A stretch of 51,303 bases of DNA from Novosphingobium sediminis. Its GTDB lineage: Bacteria > Pseudomonadota > Alphaproteobacteria > Sphingomonadales > Sphingomonadaceae. The notes below the pieces were generated by a model. That model saw only the letters and a list, made by a program, of their open reading frames with translations. It made no database searches and had not been told where the DNA came from. Shown here one piece after another: positions 17,287-25,478 of this stretch (position 1 is the stretch's first letter; every line of letters begins with the position of its first letter). A program made the translations under genes and the position numbers. The DNA lies in NCBI RefSeq assembly GCF_007991615.1, contig NZ_BJYR01000030.1, forward strand, positions 1 to 51,303. The letters are read 5' to 3'.

Positions 17287-19197
17287 TCACACTGGCAGGA
17301 GGAATCCGGCAAAGAACTGTGCAAGTGTGCTGTAGGCGTCGATCGGCAAGACCTGCGCCACGTACTGGTCAGGGCGTACAACGACGACGCATCCCTTCCG
17401 CCGGTCGACGCCTCGCATGTCGAAGATGTCGTCGCCACTCTTCAGGTCAGCACAGAAGACCTTTTCGTAGTCGCACAGACCATAGATGCCTTTGACAGGC
17501 CGCAACAGGGCCGGCATCGCCGAATGCTCCAGATCGCGGAATCCCTGCTGGAAAACAGCCCGGACATCGATCACCGCATCGATATCCTCTCCGGAGCGGG
17601 TATGCTTGCGTACCGGGGAGTCCGGCGCGCTTTCAAGGAAGGCGCAGAGCGAATCGATCGCGCCTCCGGCCTGGCCGCTGTCGTCTTGTGGCGCGAACGT
17701 GAATATCCGCCAGCGGTTATCCGCATCGATCGCATGGCCCAGGTGCATGGGCTTGGCGTCGGCAAGGCGGATGACCGGCGCGGAATGGAAACGCATGCCA
17801 ATCGGAAAGCCTGTGGCAAGTTCCTGCCAGCTGTCGGTTCCGGTCAGGACCGATGGTTCGTAGCGAACTGTAAGGCCTGCCGTGAATTCGCCATTGTTGA
17901 TGAATTCACGCTGGAATCGCGGCATCGCGTCGTTGGCATCGACTTCGGATCGCGTGCCGACGACCCGCGCCCATCGGTGGTCGAAATCAACCAAGCCCTT
18001 TGCGGCGGCCCAGCGCTCGGCCGAGTAGGTCTGCAGAAGTTCGGGGCCGGATCGTCCAGTGAGAACAGAAATCAGCTTCCAGCCCAGGTTGAAAGTATCG
18101 CCCATTGAGACGTTCATGCCCTGACCTGCTTTGGGACTGTGCGTATGACAGGCGTCCCCCGCGAGCATAACCCGGGGCGTGCGTTTGCCAACCAGCGCCT
18201 TGGGCACGTCGTCGAAAGTGTCGGTCAGTCGATGGCCGATTTCGTAAATCGACCACCACACCACTTCCTTCACATCGATTGTGTAAGGATGGAGAATGCG
18301 CTTGCACTTGGCGATTACGTCATCGATGCCCAACCCGCGGTCGGCGACCCGCTCGTCCTCATTCAGCTTGTCCAGTTCAACGTAGAGCCGGACGAGATAG
18401 CCGCCTTCGCGCGGAAGAACGAGGATCGAACCCATGCTTTCCGACTGGATGATTGCCTTCATGCGGTAGTCAGGGAAGTCGGTCGTCGCCAGTACGTCCA
18501 TGACTCCCCAGGCCTGGTGCGCTGCGTCACCATGGAGTGCCCCGCCGATGGCATTGCGCACGTTCGAGCGGGCACCATCGCAACCGACGACGTAGCGGGC
18601 CCGGACCGTTTCGGTCTGTCCCAGACGTTCGGGTGAAGTGTGTTCGAGAGTTACGGTCACCGGATAGTCGGCGGCATCGTGATCGACCGAAAGGGTTGCC
18701 ACCTTGAGATCGTACTCCGGCTCAAGCCGAGTCGGAGAGTTGCGCATGATGTCGAGATACATATCATGCACACGCGCCTGGTTGATCAGGATGTGCGGCA
18801 TCTCGCTGAGCCCGTCTGCGACATCCTGCACCCGGCCTACGCGGCGAATCCTTGCAGGATCGGCAGGATCCGGATTCCAGAAGGTGGTTTCATTGATCCA
18901 GACCGACTCGCGCTTGATCTTCTCGGCAAACCCGAAAGCTTGAAACATCTCCATGGAACGCACATTGATACCATCGGCCTGTCCGCGCTCCATGGGCCCC
19001 GCCTTGGGCTCGACAATCAAAGTCGAAATCTCGGCGATGCGCGATAGCTGCGCGGCAAGGCAAAGCCCAGCAGGGCCACATCCGGCAATGACAACATCCA
19101 CCTCCCGAGGAAGCCGGGCTCGTTCAATTGTGGTGTTTGCTGCGGCTGGGGAAATGTCGGGATCTCCGGGATGAAATCCGTTCAGATGATATTGCAT
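17287..19197 (-). CDS. mobA: 3-hydroxybenzoate 4-monooxygenase (MobA-like)
   Basis: A class A flavoprotein monooxygenase of 636 residues converting 3-hydroxybenzoate to protocatechuate with NADPH and O2. The start QYHLNGFHPGDPDI, the dinucleotide fold VDVVIAGCGPAGLCLAAQ (near 33-50), the DG motif RYVVGCDGARSNVRNAIGG (near 200), the FAD motif PRVMLAGDACHTHSPKAGQG (near 350) and the thioredoxin-like C-terminus ending VVVRPDQYVAQVLP all recall Comamonas MobA, and the length is nearly identical. A related phenol hydroxylase is the main alternative, but the N-terminal string and the divergent MarR gene favour MobA. It starts 132 bases from mobR, with the operators between. Confidence 0.85.
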   Translation of the reverse strand: MQYHLNGFHPGDPDISPAAANTTIERARLPREVDVVIAGCGPAGLCLAAQLSRIAEISTLIVEPKAGPMERGQADGINVRSMEMFQAFGFAEKIKRESVWINETTFWNPDPADPARIRRVGRVQDVADGLSEMPHILINQARVHDMYLDIMRNSPTRLEPEYDLKVATLSVDHDAADYPVTVTLEHTSPERLGQTETVRARYVVGCDGARSNVRNAIGGALHGDAAHQAWGVMDVLATTDFPDYRMKAIIQSESMGSILVLPREGGYLVRLYVELDKLNEDERVADRGLGIDDVIAKCKRILHPYTIDVKEVVWWSIYEIGHRLTDTFDDVPKALVGKRTPRVMLAGDACHTHSPKAGQGMNVSMGDTFNLGWKLISVLTGRSGPELLQTYSAERWAAAKGLVDFDHRWARVVGTRSEVDANDAMPRFQREFINNGEFTAGLTVRYEPSVLTGTDSWQELATGFPIGMRFHSAPVIRLADAKPMHLGHAIDADNRWRIFTFAPQDDSGQAGGAIDSLCAFLESAPDSPVRKHTRSGEDIDAVIDVRAVFQQGFRDLEHSAMPALLRPVKGIYGLCDYEKVFCADLKSGDDIFDMRGVDRRKGCVVVVRPDQYVAQVLPIDAYSTLAQFFAGFLLPV

Positions 19198-19272
19198 TTG
19201 CCGTCCTCCGGTTCCGATGCGCTGAGTCCTCCGCCCTGTTGGCCAAATTGGCTGTTGGACATCGGGAGCAAC

Positions 19273-19299
19273 TCAGTATACTGATCCTCAGTGTACTGA
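19273..19299 (+). promoter_or_regulatory. Tandem palindromic operators between mobA and mobR
   Basis: A perfect 12-bp palindrome, TCAGTATACTGA (19273-19284), is followed after three bases by TCAGTGTACTGA (19288-19299), which is palindromic except for the central step. Centres are 15 bp apart. They sit 31 bases before the mobR start and 76 before mobA, a layout expected for MarR-dimer operators controlling both divergent genes. Confidence 0.75.
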
Positions 19300-19329
19300 C
19301 AATACCATTTGTGTTATCCGAGGGGTCCC

Positions 19330-19797
19330 ATGGGCACGACCGACCGCGATTACCAAAACAAACCGGGCCATCTTGCCCGCCGCTTCCAGCAGATCGCCGT
19401 TGCAGTGTTCCAATCCGAGATGGATGCGATCGGATGCGACATAACGCCCGTTCAATACGCCGCGCTTGCCGCGATAAATACCTGTCCAGGTCTCGACCAG
19501 GCAAGCCTGGCAAAGGAGATCGCCCTTGATCGCACTACGATCACAGGCGTCGTCGACAGATTGCAAAGCAAAGGCCTCATTGAGCGGAGCATCAGCAAGA
19601 ACGACAGGCGCGCGCGCGCCTTGGCTGTTACTGCGGAAGGACGATCGACTCTTGAGCTGGTCCGCCCGGGCGTGGAAGCAGCCCAACGGCTCATGACCCG
19701 AGGGCTGAGCGCACAAGAGGCGAACGAGCTCCTGCGCCTCCTGCGCAAAGCGGTTGACGGAGCCAATGACCTCAGCCGTGCGCCGCAACGGATCTGA
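19330..19797 (+). CDS. mobR: MarR-family regulator of mobA (MobR-like)
   Basis: A 155-residue MarR protein. The wHTH reads DQASLAKEIALDRTTITGVV, then DRLQSKGLIERSISKNDRRA, and the wing RALAVTAEGRSTLELV. In Comamonas, MobR represses mobA and is released by 3-hydroxybenzoate. The divergent arrangement, shared operator region and family all match that system here. The ATG at 19330 is preceded by GAGGGG; a GTG-type upstream start at 19309 is less likely. The specific ligand is inferred from context. Confidence 0.75.
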   Translation: MGTTDRDYQNKPGHLARRFQQIAVAVFQSEMDAIGCDITPVQYAALAAINTCPGLDQASLAKEIALDRTTITGVVDRLQSKGLIERSISKNDRRARALAVTAEGRSTLELVRPGVEAAQRLMTRGLSAQEANELLRLLRKAVDGANDLSRAPQRI

Positions 19798-19807
19798 GAT
19801 CGACCCT

Positions 19808-20569
19808 TCAGTTGTCTGACATCAGGCCAAGCGAAGCGGTCACTGCCAAAGCTTCCTTGCGTACCAGAGCCACGAGCTTCTCGATGCTGCCCTCCGGCGT
19901 GGTCTCTTCCGCCACGACCAGTGACAGGCACGCGAACACGTCGCCATTGGGCGACAGGATCGGCGCGGCAATACCGATCACTCCCTTGTCGACCTCACCG
20001 TGGGTGACGCTGTAGCCGGCGCGCCGTATCAGCCGCAGATTCCGGCGGAACGACTTGAGGTCCGATCCGAGGCCAGCCTCCTCAATATCAATCCGATCGT
20101 CATGAAAGCAGCGAACAATCAGTCGTGGAGACAAGTGGGCCAGGATAATCTTGGACACCGAACCGCGGTAAAGCGGCATCGGCCGCCCCCGTTCATAGCT
20201 GATCGTTAGCGGATGGTAGCCTTTGCGTCGTTGATCGACACACATGACACGGCGGTCGAAAATTCTTGCAAGAATGACCACACTCCTGTCCGGCCCACGA
20301 TTGATCAGATTGTCCATCGCATCCTGGGCTGCCAGCACAAGCGGGTCGGTCCCCCGTGCGACCCTGTCCAGATGAATGACCGCTGGACCAATCACATAAC
20401 GACCGGCGGAGAAATCCGTGATCAGACCAGCTTCGTTCAAGCTGCGAAAATACCGATAGGCCGTGCTCGTCGGGATTCCAGTGCGGCTAGCCGCTGCTTC
20501 GACGGTCCATTGCGGCTCCTCTATCGAGAACAGTCCCAATAACCCCAATGCCTTATCAACTGTACCCAC
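19808..20569 (-). CDS. IclR-family regulator
   Basis: A 253-residue regulator with an N-terminal wHTH (VDKALGLLGLFSIEEPQWTV, AAASRTGIPTSTAYRYFRSL) and a C-terminal effector-binding GAF-like domain (RGSVSKIILAHLSP, GVIGIAAPILSPNGDVFACL). IclR proteins in aromatic catabolism typically activate or repress adjacent transport and pathway genes. It diverges from the MFS gene at 20824, with a 254-bp regulatory gap, and converges with mobR. Confidence 0.87.
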   Translation of the reverse strand: MGTVDKALGLLGLFSIEEPQWTVEAAASRTGIPTSTAYRYFRSLNEAGLITDFSAGRYVIGPAVIHLDRVARGTDPLVLAAQDAMDNLINRGPDRSVVILARIFDRRVMCVDQRRKGYHPLTISYERGRPMPLYRGSVSKIILAHLSPRLIVRCFHDDRIDIEEAGLGSDLKSFRRNLRLIRRAGYSVTHGEVDKGVIGIAAPILSPNGDVFACLSLVVAEETTPEGSIEKLVALVRKEALAVTASLGLMSDN

Positions 20570-20790
20570 ACCTGCTCCTCACGATGGACAGCCCATTCTA
20601 TCGAGCCGGCTGGCGATCGCAACATGAGGTCAGCCCCCTGATACGGCACCAAACGACTTCAACCCTAACCGCATGCCTGCGGGAGCAAAATTCATTCCCG
20701 CTTCTTGCCATGTGATAATTGGAATTGCAAACTGCTCGCAATCTGGCCACCGTGCCGAATACGGAATTGCAGGGCTAGGACAATCCTGCC

Positions 20791-20804
20791 CATATTGAAA
20801 TATG
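20791..20804 (+). promoter_or_regulatory. Perfect dyad in the iclR-MFS divergent promoter region
   Basis: CATATT-GA-AATATG lies 20 bases before the MFS start codon, so it is placed to act as an operator. The surrounding gap (20570-20823) also holds ATTGC and GCAAT half-sites near 20724 and 20736. No strong -35/-10 pair stands out. Confidence 0.4.
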
Positions 20805-20823
20805 CGATACCAAGGGATTAGAA

Positions 20824-22059
20824 ATGGCCACTGAAATGACCTACATTTCAAGAGAAAAGGATTCCCGCGCAGGTTGGGTTGTTGTGTTTTCTGCGTTTAT
20901 TGGAATGATGCTTAGCGTAGGCGTCCTAGTCATTTATACGTATGGCGTATTGGCTACGGCAATGGCGTCCGATTTGGGATGGGATGTCGTCGATAGAAAC
21001 ATGATATTTGTTTCGTATAGTCTTGGGTCTGCTCTGTTCGGCCCATTGTGGGGGGTCGCAGCCGATCGCATCGGGGCTCGGCGAATTATCATTTTTTCGA
21101 CTGTCATGCTGAGCATCTGCTTCGTCGCGATTGCAGCGGTTCCGCGTGACCCGGTGGTTGCGGGCCTGGCATTTCTTGCGGTCGGCATTCTGGCCGGCGG
21201 GACCTTGCCGCCCGCCTTCGCCAGCATCGTGGTGGGCTGGTTTGACCGGTTCCGCGGCCTCGCCCTTGGCGCGACCATGCTGGGCGTCGGGGTCGGCGCG
21301 GCCGTTTTCCCCATCCTGGCAGCACAGATAACCGAACATTTCGGCTGGCGGATTACCGCACTGTCCTTTGCCGGCATGGTCTTTGCCGTCGCCCTGCCAA
21401 TTGCGATAGTCTTCCTGCGACCGTTTTCAGAGCCCATGGCCGCCCCAGCGAATGGCCGGGCCGCGGGATCGAGGTTCGATTGGTCCGCCTTTCGTACCCC
21501 CCGGACTTGGCTCATGCTGGCCTTTGCGTTCTTCACCGGCGCCGTGCTGGTTTCCTGCGTCGCCAACTTCGTACCCCTTCTGATGGCCCGCAACCTGAGC
21601 CTGACCGACGCCGCCACCTATCAGTCCCTCCTTGGCGCGGCCATCCTGGTCGGCCGCTTGGCCGGCGGCGCGGCATTCGACCGGATTTTCGCGCCCAGGG
21701 TTATGGCCACCATTCTCCTGATAACCGCCGGCGGGCTCTTGACGCTCCAGTTCGGCAGTTCTTCGTTCGCGTTTGCCGTGGCCGCGCTCGGCATCGGCCT
21801 GAGCATCGGGGCCGAGGTCGATTTCCTCGGGTTCATGATCAGCAAGTACTTCGACCGGTCGGTGTTTACGACGATGTTCTCGCTGATGTTTGCATCCTAT
21901 TCGCTCGGAGCCACCGGAGGGCCAATCGTCTTTGCCGCACTAGCGAGCAGGACCGGCAACTACGATCTGGCCCTAACCATGTGCTGGTCGTCGATCGCGG
22001 TGCTGATGATCGCCATCCTCTTTCTGCCTCGCTACAACTCCGCGCAACGGGCAGTGTGA
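20824..22059 (+). CDS. MFS transporter (OFA/monocarboxylate-like)
   Basis: A 411-residue, 12-segment inner-membrane carrier. The first segment (GWVVVFSAFIGMMLSVGVLV), the loop 2-3 motif FGPLWGVAADRIGARRII, and GWFDRFRGLALGATMLGVGV are typical of the oxalate/formate and monocarboxylate MFS branches. The position between an IclR regulator and phthalate-type genes suggests uptake of a carboxylated aromatic. AAGGGATTAGAA before the ATG is a usable ribosome-binding site. Confidence 0.85.
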   Translation: MATEMTYISREKDSRAGWVVVFSAFIGMMLSVGVLVIYTYGVLATAMASDLGWDVVDRNMIFVSYSLGSALFGPLWGVAADRIGARRIIIFSTVMLSICFVAIAAVPRDPVVAGLAFLAVGILAGGTLPPAFASIVVGWFDRFRGLALGATMLGVGVGAAVFPILAAQITEHFGWRITALSFAGMVFAVALPIAIVFLRPFSEPMAAPANGRAAGSRFDWSAFRTPRTWLMLAFAFFTGAVLVSCVANFVPLLMARNLSLTDAATYQSLLGAAILVGRLAGGAAFDRIFAPRVMATILLITAGGLLTLQFGSSSFAFAVAALGIGLSIGAEVDFLGFMISKYFDRSVFTTMFSLMFASYSLGATGGPIVFAALASRTGNYDLALTMCWSSIAVLMIAILFLPRYNSAQRAV

Positions 22060-22109
22060 GCCTACCGCGCCGGCAGGACGGATCGGCAAGGGCGCGCGCG
22101 CACCCCACA

Positions 22110-22140
22110 TTCGCGGGGACAGGAGCCCTGCCCCCGCGAA
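22110..22140. terminator. GC-rich hairpin between convergent genes
   Basis: TTCGCGGGGACAGG (22110-22123) pairs with CCTGCCCCCGCGAA (22127-22140) with one mismatch and a three-base loop. It lies in the 105-bp gap between the converging MFS and decarboxylase genes, so it may end transcripts from both sides. There is no T-tract, so factor-independent termination is uncertain. Confidence 0.5.
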
Positions 22141-22164
22141 GCGCGCAACACCCCACGGCAGTCG

Positions 22165-23157
22165 TCAGATTCGGAATTCGGAGAACGTTTCCGGTGCGAA
22201 CATGTCCTCGACCGTCAACTGCCGGGGCGAAAGACCCTGCTCATGGTGGTAGCGCGTGAACGTCTCTATGACGTGCCGATTGCGATCGATGCCGTAGGGC
22301 CACCATTCCTTGCCCATGGTTGCGATCGTGTCCTCGACCGCAGCGATCTGCCAGGGCAGCATTGTCTTGAGTGACGCCGAGACCATCAGTTGTTCGTAGA
22401 CAAGCTTCTGAGCCTCGACAAACGCCTTGTACAGGGCCTGGGCGACCCAACGGTTCTTCTCGTAGACATCGCGACGAATCGCGACGACATGCATGATCGG
22501 GAATATGCCCGTCTTCGCGAAATAGGCCTTCTCGACCGCGACGAAGTCCGGAAACAGGCGCCGGACCTTATCGGGTTCGGAATAGAAGGTCGAAGGCGCG
22601 CGGGGCGCATAGACCGCGTCAAGCTCGCCATCGGCGATCATTCGCGAAATGGTCTGCTCAGGTCCGATCGGAATGACCTTGAACTTCTCGGGGAGATTGA
22701 TCTTGAGCTTTTCCTCTCGGCCCGGTTCCTCTTCCCCGCCGAAGAAATAGGTCACCGAGGACGGATCGACGCCGTATTCATCCTGCAGGATACCGCGGAT
22801 CCACACCGGCGCGGTAAGCTGATACTCCGGCACGCCGATCCGCTTGCCGACAAGATCCGAAGGCTTTTCGATCCCGCTTTTCGCCGAAACGAAGATGCCA
22901 GCATGCCGGAAGAAGCGCGAAGGAAAGACCGGGATGGCGATGAAACCTGGATCCTCGCGCCCCAGCGTGACGCAATAGGACGACATCGACATTTCGGCCA
23001 CGTCAAACTCGCGGTTGCGGATCATGCGGAAGAACGTCTCTTCGACATCCAGAACTTGGAAATTGAGATCGATCCCGTCGGGCCGAACCTGGCCGGTCTG
23101 GAGTGCTTCGGTCCGGTCATATCCCCAGCAGGCGAAAGATAGATTGAGACGGCTCAT
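22165..23157 (-). CDS. pht5: 4,5-dihydroxyphthalate decarboxylase-like protein (Pht5 family)
   Basis: A 330-residue protein with the periplasmic-binding-protein fold but no signal peptide. The start LNLSFACWGYDRTEALQTGQ, the motif VAEMSMSSYCVTLG, VPEYQLTAPVWIRGILQDEY, and DGELDAVYAPRAP are characteristic of the dihydroxyphthalate decarboxylase group, which removes one carboxyl to give protocatechuate. It starts 14 bases after pht4, so the two are co-transcribed. The ATG at 23157 is used; the longer open frame upstream lies within pht4. Other members of this fold group have unknown substrates. Confidence 0.75.
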   Translation of the reverse strand: MSRLNLSFACWGYDRTEALQTGQVRPDGIDLNFQVLDVEETFFRMIRNREFDVAEMSMSSYCVTLGREDPGFIAIPVFPSRFFRHAGIFVSAKSGIEKPSDLVGKRIGVPEYQLTAPVWIRGILQDEYGVDPSSVTYFFGGEEEPGREEKLKINLPEKFKVIPIGPEQTISRMIADGELDAVYAPRAPSTFYSEPDKVRRLFPDFVAVEKAYFAKTGIFPIMHVVAIRRDVYEKNRWVAQALYKAFVEAQKLVYEQLMVSASLKTMLPWQIAAVEDTIATMGKEWWPYGIDRNRHVIETFTRYHHEQGLSPRQLTVEDMFAPETFSEFRI

Positions 23158-23171
23158 TGGATGGTGTTTCC

Positions 23172-24344
23172 TTATGACTCTTGAATGATGGTCTGGGGCT
23201 TGACGTCGGCCGCGATGCGGCTGGATTCCAGCAGTGCGGCGCAGCAGGCCATGGTTTCGAGACCCCACCAGCCATCGTGGACTGGTGGCCTCGCGCCGAC
23301 GATCGAGGCGACGAAGTCCTCGATCACATTGGCTCGGGGCAACGTCGGCGCGGCGATCGGAATGGTCTCGCGTCGTTCATCGCCAAAGACCTCGATCGAG
23401 GCCGGCAGCAGCTTGAGGTCGGCCCGCTCACAGCTCACGAGGACGAATCCAAAATGTTCGTGGTGAGGCGCGCTGGCCGGATCGCCCGCAGAGGCCGATC
23501 CGAACGTCCGGGCCAGCTTGGCATTGATTTCGTCCTGCTGCGAAAGCTGCTTCAGTGCTTTCCGGGCTTCCCCATAGCACACAGGATCCTTCGGCCGGCC
23601 CAGCTCCGAAATCCAGCCGAGCAACTCGTCGCTGTCATAGTGGGCATAGCCGCTGTAAGTGAGCGTGGCCACGGTGCCGGATGCAAACGTCATGAGCGCG
23701 GAGTAAGCCCCTTCGCTTGGCCGCAATGCATCCCAGTTAGCTGCAACCGCGCGGATCGATTCCACTGGCTGACGCACGATGCGCCGCACCACATCGATCT
23801 GGTGCGCCGCCTGGCTGTAGACCACGCCGCCGCCGCGCTCGCTGTCCAGTTCCTCGGGCCGTCGCGGACGATACATGAAATCGGTGTAGTTGAAGGCGTT
23901 GACCAGACGCACCTTGCCATAGCGCCCCGATGCCACGAGTTCCGCCGCAACGCGAACCGGCTCGTCGAAGGCGTGGCTCGGGCCGACCATGAGCACCCTG
24001 CCGGCCTTCTCCGCCGCCCTTGCCATCGCAGCGCAATCGCCGACCGAAGTCGCCATTGGCTTCTCGACCAGCACATGCTTGCCCGCCTCGAGCGCAGCAA
24101 TGGCCTGAGCGGCGTGCAGCTCGTGCGGTGTGGCGATGTAGACCGCATCCACGCCCGAATCTGCCAGCAATGCCTCATACGTGCGGTGCACCGTCGCACC
24201 AAACTGCGACTCGAACCGGACGAGGGCCTCATCGCGCAGGTCGTGGGCCGCGCTCAGCTGCACCGCAGGATGGGCACGAAGGGCAGGCAAGGTCAACATG
24301 AAACCTCGTCCGAGACCCACGATTCCGAGGCGTATGTGTTTCAA
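23172..24344 (-). CDS. pht4: Gfo/Idh/MocA dehydrogenase, probable phthalate dihydrodiol dehydrogenase (Pht4 family)
   Basis: A ~390-residue NAD(P)-dependent oxidoreductase. The Rossmann fold opens RLGIVGLGRGFMLTLPALRA; GKHVLVEKPMATSVGDCAAM carries the family EKP motif; a C-terminal GFO_IDH_MocA_C domain follows. Cis-4,5-dihydroxy-dihydrophthalate dehydrogenases belong to this family, and the pht5 and Rieske neighbours support that role. No ATG fits; TTG at 24344 follows AAAGG at good spacing and is preferred to the TTG at 24362. It is divergent from nadC. Confidence 0.75.
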   Translation of the reverse strand: MKHIRLGIVGLGRGFMLTLPALRAHPAVQLSAAHDLRDEALVRFESQFGATVHRTYEALLADSGVDAVYIATPHELHAAQAIAALEAGKHVLVEKPMATSVGDCAAMARAAEKAGRVLMVGPSHAFDEPVRVAAELVASGRYGKVRLVNAFNYTDFMYRPRRPEELDSERGGGVVYSQAAHQIDVVRRIVRQPVESIRAVAANWDALRPSEGAYSALMTFASGTVATLTYSGYAHYDSDELLGWISELGRPKDPVCYGEARKALKQLSQQDEINAKLARTFGSASAGDPASAPHHEHFGFVLVSCERADLKLLPASIEVFGDERRETIPIAAPTLPRANVIEDFVASIVGARPPVHDGWWGLETMACCAALLESSRIAADVKPQTIIQES

Positions 24345-24404
24345 CGCTAACCTTTCGCACAATTGGGGAACTGAATTGGGCGGCCCCGCTTGAATTCCCG
24401 ATAG

Positions 24405-24416
24405 TTCTATATAGAA
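24405..24416 (+). promoter_or_regulatory. Perfect palindrome in the pht4-nadC divergent promoter
   Basis: TTCTATATAGAA is a perfect 12-bp palindrome in the 221-bp gap between the two divergent phthalate-type operons. It is a good candidate operator for one of the local MarR or IclR regulators. Which protein binds it cannot be told from sequence. Confidence 0.5.
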
Positions 24417-24565
24417 GCATATGCAAGCTACTCAGAGTGCGGACATGCACCGCCGGCAAGCCAAATTTGACCGTCGGCGGCGAAGCCAATCTCCATGCAT
24501 GCAATGAAACAAGGGAAACACGATGCGCAGAGTATTCGAAACGAAGCAACCGGAGGATCGGGCCA

Positions 24566-25423
24566 ATGTCCAAGCCTGAAACGGTTGCCGGACTTGGTCG
24601 CCAGGAACTCGCGAGCTTCGTGACTGCCGTGCTTGCCGAGGATCTGGGCACCGGCGGCGACGTTACCACCAATCTGACGATTGGAGATGGCCTTCGCCTC
24701 AGCGCAGTCATCGCTACCCGACAGGATATCGTGGTGGCGGGCCTGGAGCTGGGAGTCGCATTTTTCCGCCAGCTGGATCCTGGCATCAAGATCGAACTTC
24801 TGAAGAGCGACGGCGAACGCGCCGCACGGGGAGACGTGTTGATGCGCCTGGAGGGCAATGGTCGCGCCATGCTTTCGGCCGAACGATCGGCGCTCAACAG
24901 CCTGCAGCACCTGTCAGGCATAGCCACGCTCACCCGCGAATATGCGGACAAGATCGCCGGAACCGGATGCACCTTGCTCGACACCCGCAAGACGATTCCC
25001 GGCCTCAGGGTCATCGAGAAATATGCAGCCCGCATGGGCGGTGCCACCAATCACCGCATGCGGCTCGATGATGGAGTCCTGATCAAGGACAATCATATCG
25101 CGCTGTGCGGTGGTGTCGAACGGGCAGTTGGCCTCGCCAAGGCATCTGAACACGAAATCCAGGTCGAGGTCGACCTGCTGGAGCAGATCGAACTCGCGCT
25201 GGCGGCGGGGGCGGAGCGGCTGCTGTGCGACAACATGTCTGCCGCGATGCTGCGCGAAGCCGTGAAGATCGTCGGCGGCAGGGTTCCGATCGAAGCTTCC
25301 GGCGGCGTCAGGCTCGACACCATCCGGGAGATCGCGGAGACCGGCGTGGACTTCGTCTCGGTCGGGCGGATCACGCAGAGCGCCCCCGCTGCCGACATCG
25401 GGCTGGACTACAGCCCGGCCTGA
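24566..25423 (+). CDS. nadC: Quinolinate phosphoribosyltransferase (nicotinate-nucleotide pyrophosphorylase)
   Basis: A 285-residue QPRTase. The N-terminal domain has LAEDLGTGGDVTTNLTI; the barrel has SLQHLSGIATLTREYADKI, LLDTRKTIPGLRVIEKYAAR, GGATNHRMRLDDGVLIKDNH, and VPIEASGGVRLDTIREIAET, all conserved substrate-binding regions. The enzyme makes nicotinate mononucleotide from quinolinate (pyridine-2,3-dicarboxylate) and PRPP. A housekeeping enzyme is unexpected in a catabolic operon; phthalate is a close analogue of quinolinate and a known QPRTase ligand, which suggests a protective isozyme. The ATG at 24566 follows GGAGG. It is first in an operon with the Rieske oxygenase, 55 bases upstream of it. 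Confidence 0.92.
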   Translation: MSKPETVAGLGRQELASFVTAVLAEDLGTGGDVTTNLTIGDGLRLSAVIATRQDIVVAGLELGVAFFRQLDPGIKIELLKSDGERAARGDVLMRLEGNGRAMLSAERSALNSLQHLSGIATLTREYADKIAGTGCTLLDTRKTIPGLRVIEKYAARMGGATNHRMRLDDGVLIKDNHIALCGGVERAVGLAKASEHEIQVEVDLLEQIELALAAGAERLLCDNMSAAMLREAVKIVGGRVPIEASGGVRLDTIREIAETGVDFVSVGRITQSAPAADIGLDYSPA

Positions 25424-25478
25424 TCAATCCCGGAGAGGACCGACCCACCCCATAGAAAAGTCGCTAGGGAGAAACACA

